A stretch of 19,827 bases of DNA from Kiritimatiellia bacterium (GTDB lineage Bacteria > Verrucomicrobiota > Kiritimatiellia > RFP12 > UBA1067), in the NCBI GenBank assembly GCA_017411125.1, contig JAFPNP010000010.1, positions 1-19,827 of the forward strand. Reading direction: 5' to 3'. Below are positions 13,802 to 19,827 of the stretch, piece by piece. Position 1 is the first letter of the stretch, and each line of letters begins with the position of its first letter. Under the pieces are notes generated by a model. It ran no database searches, was not told the origin of the DNA, and worked only from the letters and a program-made list of their open reading frames with translations. The translations under genes were made by a program, and so were the position numbers.

Positions 13802-14571
13802 CATCTTCTCCTTATTTCAACTTCGTCGCCGTCGCCGTCGGAATATGGCGGCGGGGAGACGCGGGCCGAATACTCCCACGGGCTTCCCCACTGTTCTTCC
13901 TGCACGGACTGCACGTACTCGCGCCATCCTTCTTTCCATATCATCCAGGCTATGAGCAGGGATATGAAACCCCATCCGCCGCCCGTCAGCATGGAGTGCA
14001 GGCCGCGAAGCGCGAGCAGCACCGCGAACCCTCGCCCCACGACCATCGCGACGTATGTAGCCTTCGGGCGGGACATGAATATCCGCGCCACGCTGCGGAA
14101 AATGCGCCCTCCGTCCATCGGGAATCCCGGAAGCAGGTTGAAGCCTCCCAGCATCAGGTTCATCCAGAACGTGTACGCTAGCACGTTCCAAAGCCATGCG
14201 TTCTCGATCGGCAGAAAACGCGCCGCGGACCAGGCGGCTCCCGAAAGGAAAAAGGACACCGCCGGGCCCGCGACAGCAGTGAGAAACTCCTGGGACGCCT
14301 TGCGCGGCATTCCCGCAAGCGACGCGCATCCGCCGAGAAGCGACAGCGTTATGTCGCGCGTCTGGTATCCGAACGACCGCGCCGTGAGCGCGTGGCCGAG
14401 TTCGTGAAGCGTGATGGACAGCGCCAGCGACATGGCGCACGCGAGGCCGAGCGAGAAGGACCCGAAGTCCATCACGAGCAGCACTAGCAGGAAAATGAGC
14501 GACATGTCGAGGTACACAGGTATCCCGAAAGCCGTGCAGATTCTGAATTTGCCTGAAAACATGCCGTACAT
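13801..14571 (-). CDS. Site-2-protease-type membrane zinc metallopeptidase (M50)
   Basis: A 256-residue, multi-helix membrane protein. The zinc site HELGH (56-60) lies in a membrane helix, and the second motif NLLPGFPMDGGR (145-156) provides the third zinc ligand (Asp). Hydrophobic helices are seen near 22-37, 40-57, 97-118, 127-148, 165-185 and 190-205. It ends in an acidic and basic soluble tail. No PDZ or CBS domain is present, so it is a small M50 member of unknown substrate. The family cuts transmembrane segments of anti-sigma factors and other regulators. ATG 14571 is chosen because GGAG is 10 bases upstream and the gene then begins 28 bases after rsmD; ATG 14562 is a second option. Its TGA overlaps the kinase start. 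Confidence 0.88.
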   Translation of the reverse strand: MYGMFSGKFRICTAFGIPVYLDMSLIFLLVLLVMDFGSFSLGLACAMSLALSITLHELGHALTARSFGYQTRDITLSLLGGCASLAGMPRKASQEFLTAVAGPAVSFFLSGAAWSAARFLPIENAWLWNVLAYTFWMNLMLGGFNLLPGFPMDGGRIFRSVARIFMSRPKATYVAMVVGRGFAVLLALRGLHSMLTGGGWGFISLLIAWMIWKEGWREYVQSVQEEQWGSPWEYSARVSPPPYSDGDGDEVEIRRR

Positions 14572-14599
14572 TCTACCACAACTCCGCCGTTTTTGCACG

Positions 14600-15154
14600 T
14601 CATGCGCCGCGTTTGTAGACCGCAAGGCGGGTCTGCCCGTAGACACGGTCGCGGCACAGCTCCCATCCGGGCGAATCGGCCGGCGAAAGGCCGCTTTTCA
14701 TTTCCGCGATGAAAAGTCCGCCTTCGCGGACGACGTTCCGGGCGGCAAGAGACTTCAGCAATCCTGCGCATCCTCTTTCGGCGCCTAGTTCATACGGAGG
14801 ATCGGCGAATGCGATGTCGAAGGGCGTTCCCGCGAATGCGTCCGGCCACGCGAACGCGTCGGCCCGCACCAGGCGGCATAGGGCGTCCGCCGCTAGGGCG
14901 GCTACATTGGCACGTAGGATGGCGAGATGCCGCGGCGCTATTTCCACGAACGTGCATTCCTCCGCGCCGCGCGAAAGGGCCTCCAGCCCGACGCCGCCCG
15001 CGCCGGCGAAGAGGTCGAGGAACCTGGCGCCGCGCACTTCGTGCATAAGCATCGAGAACAGCGCCTCGCGCACGCGATCCTGCGTCGGGCGCACCGCATC
15101 GCCCGCTGGCGCCTTGAGGATGCGTCCGCGCCATTTTCCGCCTGCGATTCTCAT
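14600..15154 (-). CDS. rsmD: 16S rRNA (guanine-N2)-methyltransferase RsmD
   Basis: A 184-residue cytoplasmic methyltransferase of normal length. Signatures: MRIAGGKWRGR start, RPTQDRVREALFSML (22-36), AdoMet motif FLDLFAGAGGVGLEALSRGA (45-64), and catalytic DPPY (118-121). RsmD methylates G966 of 16S rRNA (E. coli numbering) in the assembling 30S subunit. ATG 15154 has AAAGGA 11 bases upstream and a promoter (TATAAT at 15193-15188) with an about 27-base leader. It heads the minus-strand run of five genes, so metabolic and protease genes appear to share the promoter of a housekeeping gene. Confidence 0.96.
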   Translation of the reverse strand: MRIAGGKWRGRILKAPAGDAVRPTQDRVREALFSMLMHEVRGARFLDLFAGAGGVGLEALSRGAEECTFVEIAPRHLAILRANVAALAADALCRLVRADAFAWPDAFAGTPFDIAFADPPYELGAERGCAGLLKSLAARNVVREGGLFIAEMKSGLSPADSPGWELCRDRVYGQTRLAVYKRGA

Positions 15155-15187
15155 ATGGCTGTTGTTCCTTTCATTGTCGAGGCGTCC

Positions 15188-15196
15188 ATTATATCA
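15188..15196 (-). promoter_or_regulatory. Extended -10 promoter of the rsmD operon
   Basis: TGATATAAT on the minus strand (15196-15188) is a perfect extended -10. No good -35 is seen at 17 bases, which extended -10 promoters tolerate. The same TGATATAATGG string occurs before the GH2 gene. Confidence 0.6.
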
Positions 15197-15226
15197 TATC
15201 CTTTACCGACGTGGTAGGCGTGTTGA

Positions 15227-15255
15227 TTGACGCAGTTGGATCGAAATGCTATAAT
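15227..15255 (+). promoter_or_regulatory. Near-consensus promoter of hslO
   Basis: TTGACG (15227-15232), a 17-base spacer and a perfect TATAAT (15250-15255) preceded by TGC. It is the best sigma-70 match in the window, with transcription likely near 15262. No heat-shock-type element is visible. The rsmD promoter lies back to back some 30 bases away. Confidence 0.85.
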
Positions 15256-15301
15256 CCAATTCTCATGTGCAGGAGATTTTGGAGACATAAAGAAAACGAG
15301 C

Positions 15302-16168
15302 ATGAAAGACGAACGTATACAGGCTCTTGACGCCGTAACACGCATTTCCGTCGTGATGTGCGACTGCACGTCCGCAGCCGCTTCTCTTGCAAGGGCGCAC
15401 CTTTCCGGTCCGACGGCGTCGCGCTGCCTCGCGGAGGCTCTCGCAGGGGCGTCGCTGCTTGGCGCGGAGATGTCGGAGGTGGACGAGGCCGTTACCTTCC
15501 GGCTCGATTGTCCTGGTCCGCTGGAGGGTTTTCTGGTGGAGGCCACGGCGACCGGCACGCTGCGTGGCTACACGAAGAAGAAAATATTGAACGACTTCGA
15601 CGGCCTTGGCGAACCAAAGGACGCAGAGGTGTTCGGCCCGAACGGTACTTTCGAAATAATCCGTTCAGTTCCAGGGCGCATACTGGCCTCCGGCGCCGTA
15701 GCGGTGGCTTGCGGAAAGGGCGGCCGGTTTGTCGCAAATGGGCTGGACGCATTTTTCGTCCAGTCGCTCCAGCGGCGCGTCCGTACCGCCGTCGCGGCGG
15801 TGGCTGGCGACGACGGGGTGCCGCTTTACGCGCGTGGAGTCATGGCGGAGTGTCCGCCGGACGGCGACGCGGCGGCGTTCGAGACCGTGTGCGCCTGCTT
15901 CGATTCCGGCGCCGCGGCCAAGGCCGTCGCTTCAGCGTCCATCTCGCCGCGCACGTTGCTGAAGAAACTTGGTCTGCCGCACGCGGAGTTGCGCAGGACG
16001 GACGCGTTGTCTTTCGCGTGCCGGTGCAGCGCGGAACGCGCAGCAGCCGTGCTGGCCGCCATGCCCGAGGCGGAGCGAGCGGCGCTTCCGCCTCAGATCG
16101 ACATCACATGCCACATGTGCGGGCGCACGTGGACGGTTCCGACCGGCGGTGGCGGAAAGGAGCTTTGA
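15302..16168 (+). CDS. hslO: Redox-regulated chaperone Hsp33
   Basis: A 288-residue cytoplasmic holdase. The C-terminal zinc switch CXC-X27-CXXC is intact (Cys240, Cys242, Cys270, Cys273), the hallmark of Hsp33: oxidation releases zinc and unfolds the linker to activate the chaperone. The N-terminal substrate-binding domain shows LAEALAGASLLGA, FRLDCPGPLEGFLVEA and GTLRGY. Start ATG 15302 fits the promoter at 15227-15255; upstream in-frame extension would run into that promoter. The ribosome site is unclear: GGAG sits 17 bases away, too far, and only an A/G-rich stretch is closer. It is followed after two bases by the nucleoside kinase gene, with which it must share a transcript. Confidence 0.95.
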   Translation: MKDERIQALDAVTRISVVMCDCTSAAASLARAHLSGPTASRCLAEALAGASLLGAEMSEVDEAVTFRLDCPGPLEGFLVEATATGTLRGYTKKKILNDFDGLGEPKDAEVFGPNGTFEIIRSVPGRILASGAVAVACGKGGRFVANGLDAFFVQSLQRRVRTAVAAVAGDDGVPLYARGVMAECPPDGDAAAFETVCACFDSGAAAKAVASASISPRTLLKKLGLPHAELRRTDALSFACRCSAERAAAVLAAMPEAERAALPPQIDITCHMCGRTWTVPTGGGGKEL

Positions 16169-16170
16169 CT

Positions 16171-17766
16171 GTGGCCGAATACTTTACGATAGGCGACGCG
16201 CTTCCGCAGAAGGCGGGCGGCCTTGACGTGCTGGGCGCGGTCTGCAACAACATGGTGGTTCCGCTTGCGGCGCCGTACTTTGCCGATTCAGAAGTGCATC
16301 CGCTTACGCGGTCGGACGAATACGGTTTCGAGATATACCGTTCATCGCTCGTGTTCCTGCTCGCGAAGTGCGCGGAGGAACTGGCGCACGGATCGGTGTT
16401 CCGCGTGCGGCAGTCCATATCGCAGGCGTTGTATTTCACGTGGGAGGCGCGGGGCAGAATGGACGTGGAGCGGCTTTCCGGCGCGCTCGCCAGGCTTGTC
16501 GCGGCGGACGTGCCGATCACCGCCGAACCTGTCTCGTACAAGCTCGCCGTAGACGTCCTCGGAAAGCTCGGGCGCGTCGACGAGCTGCATCTTCTCAAGC
16601 ACAGGAATCCTCCCGCAGTGCTGCTGTCGTGCTGTGGCGATTTCCGAGCCTTGAACCAGACGCCGCTCGCGCCGCGCACGGGCGCGCTCGACCTTTGGGA
16701 GCTTTTGCCGGCGGACGGCGGTTTCATCCTGAACGTGCCGCCTCCCGAAACGCCGCGCGCGCTCCGCCCGGTTCCGTCCACCGCCCCGTTCTTCGAGATA
16801 TTCCGCCACCAGGCGGCCCATCGCCGCGTGACAGGCGTGGAGACGCTCGGCGACCTCAACCAGGCCATACTTGAAAAGCGCTTCGACGTGTTCGTGCGCA
16901 CCGTCGAGGCGATGCAGACGAAAGACCTCGCAACGATCGCGGATCGCATCGCGGCGCGCGGCGGCGTGCGCCTCGTGCTGCTGGCGGGTCCGTCTTCGGC
17001 CGGCAAGACGACGACCGCCCACCGTCTCTGCACGCAGCTGCGCGTCGTCGGGCTGCGTCCGCTCTTGCTTTCGACCGACGATTATTTCGTGGGCGACGCC
17101 CGCAATCCCCGCGATGCGGAAGGGAATCTCGACTACGAAACCGTCGAGGCCGTGGACGCCGTGCGCCTCGCCGCGGACCTGGGCGCCCTGTTCGACGGGA
17201 AGTCCGTGCGGCTGCGCAGGTTCGATTTCCTGAAACACGACGGGTACGACGCGGCGGAGACGACGCGGTTGCCGTCCGACGGCGTAGTCGTGCTGGAAGG
17301 TATTCACGCCCTCAATCCAGTTCTCACGGCAGCATTGCCGGACGGCGTGAAATTCCGCGTGTATCTTAACGCGCTCACGCAGCTCGTCGTAGACTCCTGC
17401 AACCGCATCTCGACCACCGATACGCGCCTCCTCCGGCGGCTCGTGCGCGATTTCCATTTCAGGGGAATGTCGCCGCTGGACACGTTCCGCCTATGGCCGA
17501 ACGTCGTCGCCGGCGAGCGGAAGTGGATATATCCGTTTCAGGCGGGTGCGGACGCCGTGTTCAACAGCGCTCTCGACTACGAGCTTGCGGTGCTCAAGCC
17601 GTTTGCGAGCGAGCTGCTGAACCAGGTGAAGCCGTGGGACGCGGAGTTCGCCGAGGCGCGCCGCCTTTCCGGCATTCTCCACAACGTTTCTCCCGCGCCT
17701 GCCGACTGCGTGCCGGGCGATTCGATCCTGCGCGAGACGATAGGCGGCAGCCAGCTGAAGTACTGA
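16171..17766 (+). CDS. Nucleoside (uridine-like) kinase with threonyl-tRNA synthetase-like N-terminal domain
   Basis: A 531-residue protein. The C-terminal half is a uridine kinase/phosphoribulokinase-type P-loop enzyme: LLAGPSSAGKTTTAHRL with the Walker A at about 273-280, LLSTDDYFV soon after, DYETVEAVD, and VVVLEGIHALN as Walker B. It would phosphorylate a nucleoside using ATP. The N-terminal region (about 1-220; GAVCNNMVV, then EIYRSSLVFLLAKCAEEL) matches the TGS/second-additional-domain segment of threonyl-tRNA synthetases found fused to this kinase subfamily in anaerobes; the TGS part looks shortened. Its role there is unknown. Start GTG 16171 is set by AAAGGAG 8 bases upstream, inside the end of hslO, with two bases between the genes. 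A stop-free frame upstream of this GTG is a shadow of hslO. Confidence 0.9.
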   Translation: MAEYFTIGDALPQKAGGLDVLGAVCNNMVVPLAAPYFADSEVHPLTRSDEYGFEIYRSSLVFLLAKCAEELAHGSVFRVRQSISQALYFTWEARGRMDVERLSGALARLVAADVPITAEPVSYKLAVDVLGKLGRVDELHLLKHRNPPAVLLSCCGDFRALNQTPLAPRTGALDLWELLPADGGFILNVPPPETPRALRPVPSTAPFFEIFRHQAAHRRVTGVETLGDLNQAILEKRFDVFVRTVEAMQTKDLATIADRIAARGGVRLVLLAGPSSAGKTTTAHRLCTQLRVVGLRPLLLSTDDYFVGDARNPRDAEGNLDYETVEAVDAVRLAADLGALFDGKSVRLRRFDFLKHDGYDAAETTRLPSDGVVVLEGIHALNPVLTAALPDGVKFRVYLNALTQLVVDSCNRISTTDTRLLRRLVRDFHFRGMSPLDTFRLWPNVVAGERKWIYPFQAGADAVFNSALDYELAVLKPFASELLNQVKPWDAEFAEARRLSGILHNVSPAPADCVPGDSILRETIGGSQLKY

Positions 17767-17877
17767 AGCGCATTGGCAGGGCGAAGGTCTGGGCGTTCTG
17801 TAACCACTGGTCGCGAGTCGGCGTATACGGGTTGTCAAACGAACAAGATAATTCCTGTTTAGGAAAGGAGCAAAAAC

Positions 17878-19827
17878 ATGAGCCTGACAATCGAAACAAT
17901 CCGTTCTCTCGACGCCGGCAAGTCGTACTACATAGCAAACTCCACGGGCGAAATCGCCGAGGCCACGAAGTGGCAGAAGTTCAAGTGCTTCTTGGGAATA
18001 GGCGACGGGCGCATGAAGGCCAACAAGCTTCTGGACGAAGTTAAGGTCGCTTTGCTCAAGGCGTCCGGCGAGACTGACAACGCCGCGCTTTCGAACGACA
18101 TAACCCGGTACGACGAAAACCACAACTGGAAATTTTCCCTTTCCGGACGTTCGCTTGCAGCGATAGCCAACCGTTTCGTCGCCGCGAACGCTTCGAAGAT
18201 CGCGTCCGCAGACGCGAAAGCGATCGCCGACAGAAAGATCGACGCGGTGATGAAATACACTGTCAGCGCGTGCCTGCAGACGAAGAAGGGGCGCCAGGAC
18301 GTAGTCGCATTCCTCAAGCTCGTCGCTAAACCGCTCGTCGACAAGCCGCCGATGGCGGACGCGCCGGACGGCCGCCGGGTTCTCGACAGGGCCGCTTTCG
18401 AGAAGGCGATCGACGAGCTGCTCGAAAAGGCGTCCACGGACGCGGTGCAGATTTCCGGCAGCAGCCGTCTCGGACATCCGCATCTCGACAAAGTCTACGT
18501 GGAACATGTTATTGCCACGCTGTACGGAGAGGACGGCAGCCGTGACGAGAACAGGACGATCGACGATCTGCGCCCCGCGGCGGACGTGCGTTTCGAGAAG
18601 GCAAATGCGAACATCAAACTCGGCACGCGCGAGGACATGCGCCCGGCCGTGCAGGAACGCATCCGCGACCTCCTTGCCGCCGCAGGCGAGAACGTGTCTC
18701 TCGTCAATGTGATAACGCGCGATCCGGACCGCTTCCTCTTCAGCGGTTCCGGCAAACTTCGCGGCACCGAGAGCGTCCAGAAATACGTAAAGGAATGGAT
18801 TGCTTCGTACGACGAGATGCTCAAGGCGACGGAAGGCAACCGCAACACCCGTCGCGCGGGAGAGTGGATGTTTGAAAAGTTCAGAGGCAAGAAGCTTCTT
18901 TCCGGCATGGTGACGAAGATGGCCCAGTCCGCCAGAGCCATTCCGCTCAAAGACGTCTTCAAGGTCACCCAGAGCAGCAGCGGCCTCGAAATCCACAAGG
19001 CCCTGCAGGAAATCTACAACGCCGTGCAGCGCGTGATGGACGAGGCGGAGGCGACCGACCATATGGAAGGGCAGGACGATCTCGTGATGTGCCGCCGTTT
19101 CATCCTGGGATGTCTGTTCGAGCAGATTCCGCCGTCGACGCTTCGCCACTTCGACGCCGCCCTCGAGACGCCTACGGCCGCCAAGATCAAGGATGTCTAC
19201 GGGGCGATCGTCAGAATGATGTTCGAATATCCGGACGATCCGTCCGAAGGACTTTTGGGCAACATAATGCACCAGAGCGGCAGCTTGGACCATTACATCA
19301 CCGACATCAAGATGGCGGCGGAGTGCGTTCTGGATCTCCCCGAGTCGGACGTGGACGGCGAGAAGGGCAACGCGCTGTCCGACGCGGACGTCGACGCCCG
19401 GGACATCTACTACGCCATCGAGGAGAATGCCAAGGCCATGGCGAAAAAGCAGCTCGTTAAATTCGGCGAAATCGCAGTAAAGGGCGGTAACGACGCCGCC
19501 GTGCAGCTGCGCGAACTCTGCAAATCCACGCTCGAAGAGCATCCTTGCAGACCGGAGGATGTTTTCAACAACCAGATCACGACGGTGTTCAAGCCCGTCT
19601 TCAACAAGGCGGTGATGGACACGGCGAAGAAGGTGTTCGACGGCGAGCCGGAAGTAGCCGATTTCGCGCAGCAGATCGGGGAGGATCGTCTTGAGGTCGA
19701 GCTTCTCGGATTCGGCAAGCTTTCCGCCGATCCGAAGGAGGCGCTCGACCAGCTCGCAAGGTTCGCGACCGCCGACCAGAACGCCACGTTCGCGTCGCTG
19801 GACAAGGCAAACAAGACGCGCGTGGGC
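17878..19827 (+). CDS. Large soluble protein of unknown function, 3' end outside window
   Basis: Open from ATG 17878 for 650 codons to the right edge, so its true length is larger. AAAGGAG 7 bases upstream makes the start firm. It has no signal peptide or membrane helix. Composition is charged and helical, with long Ala/Lys/Glu/Asp stretches (SKIASADAKAIADRKID, KAMAKKQLVKFGEIAVKG), scattered cysteines and no catalytic motif I can name. The first 60 residues (SLDAGKSYYIANSTGEI, then WQKFKCFLGIGDGR) form a compact head that may be a separate module. Codon use matches the neighbours, so it is not obviously foreign. The 111-base gap before it shows no strong terminator or promoter, so read-through from the kinase is possible. 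Candidates include a surface-associated or effector-like protein, but nothing in the sequence decides this. Confidence 0.8.
   Translation, partial: MSLTIETIRSLDAGKSYYIANSTGEIAEATKWQKFKCFLGIGDGRMKANKLLDEVKVALLKASGETDNAALSNDITRYDENHNWKFSLSGRSLAAIANRFVAANASKIASADAKAIADRKIDAVMKYTVSACLQTKKGRQDVVAFLKLVAKPLVDKPPMADAPDGRRVLDRAAFEKAIDELLEKASTDAVQISGSSRLGHPHLDKVYVEHVIATLYGEDGSRDENRTIDDLRPAADVRFEKANANIKLGTREDMRPAVQERIRDLLAAAGENVSLVNVITRDPDRFLFSGSGKLRGTESVQKYVKEWIASYDEMLKATEGNRNTRRAGEWMFEKFRGKKLLSGMVTKMAQSARAIPLKDVFKVTQSSSGLEIHKALQEIYNAVQRVMDEAEATDHMEGQDDLVMCRRFILGCLFEQIPPSTLRHFDAALETPTAAKIKDVYGAIVRMMFEYPDDPSEGLLGNIMHQSGSLDHYITDIKMAAECVLDLPESDVDGEKGNALSDADVDARDIYYAIEENAKAMAKKQLVKFGEIAVKGGNDAAVQLRELCKSTLEEHPCRPEDVFNNQITTVFKPVFNKAVMDTAKKVFDGEPEVADFAQQIGEDRLEVELLGFGKLSADPKEALDQLARFATADQNATFASLDKANKTRVG

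Noticed and set aside
11954..14407. An 817-codon plus-strand frame opposite eda, kdgK and the M50 gene
   Set aside because: It is antisense to three well-recognised genes and has no coherent domain.
15265..15330. A 21-codon frame starting ATGTGCAGG in the hslO leader as a regulatory peptide
   Set aside because: It has no ribosome site of its own, no attenuator-like codon run and no terminator hairpin; it overlaps the hslO start by chance.
15358..16170. Apparent N-terminal extension of the nucleoside kinase through the hslO region
   Set aside because: It is the out-of-frame shadow of hslO; GTG 16171 has a strong, well-spaced ribosome site and the kinase family begins there.
17491..19542. A 683-codon minus-strand frame opposite the right-edge gene and the kinase end
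   Set aside because: It is His/Val/Arg-rich, has no supported start and crosses the end of the kinase; the plus-strand gene has a strong ribosome site and natural composition.
1..19827. CRISPR arrays, insertion sequences, integrases, rRNA genes
   Set aside because: I saw no regularly spaced repeats, no transposase or integrase motifs and no rRNA sequence in the window.

Overview
The window looks like a chromosomal segment of a GC-rich bacterium. My best guess is the PVC superphylum (Kiritimatiellota, Lentisphaerota or Verrucomicrobiota-like). This is inferred from gene content, not proven: a secreted family-2 glycoside hydrolase, and a ~1,000-residue secreted propeller protein with c-type haem motifs resembling the hydrazine synthase alpha-subunit family that is common in that group. 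Strong third-position GC bias makes long spurious antisense frames abundant, so genes were chosen by protein-family motifs, ribosome binding sites and promoters.

Layout. (a) 1-2647, minus: a secreted GH2 glycosidase running off the left edge, with its own promoter. (b) 2867-3040, plus: tandem tRNA-Leu(GAG) and tRNA-Tyr(GTA) behind one promoter. (c) About 3,050-7,900: an accessory island downstream of the tRNA pair. It holds a Cys-rich HTH protein and a beta-type DNA methyltransferase with a truncated ParB-like N-terminus (minus); a stand-alone DUF4357-type protein and three unrecognised genes, one secreted (plus); and a HigB/HigA-like toxin-antitoxin pair (minus) whose promoter carries an 18-bp near-perfect palindrome. 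The DUF4357-to-99-residue part is visibly less GC-rich than the rest. No integrase or transposase is visible. (d) 7988-11065, plus: the large HzsA-like haem/propeller protein. (e) 15154 down to 10956, minus: a compact five-gene run rsmD - site-2-type metalloprotease - 2-keto-3-deoxygluconate kinase - KDPG aldolase - SppA-like peptidase, with very short or overlapping junctions. Its last gene overlaps the 3' end of the haem protein gene tail to tail. (f) 15302-17766, plus: hslO (Hsp33) and a nucleoside (uridine-like) kinase, two bases apart. (g) 17878 to the right edge, plus: a large soluble protein of unknown function, open at the edge.

Functionally, GH2 and the kinase/aldolase pair fit a saccharolytic lifestyle using uronate-derived 2-keto-3-deoxygluconate. 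SppA, the site-2-type protease and Hsp33 are membrane and redox protein quality-control functions. Five promoters carry an extended -10 (TGn + TATAAT-like), suggesting a housekeeping promoter style. The parts most likely to hold undescribed biology are the island's methyltransferase/Cys-rich regulator pair, the secreted unknown cluster at 5169-6924, and the partial protein at the right edge.
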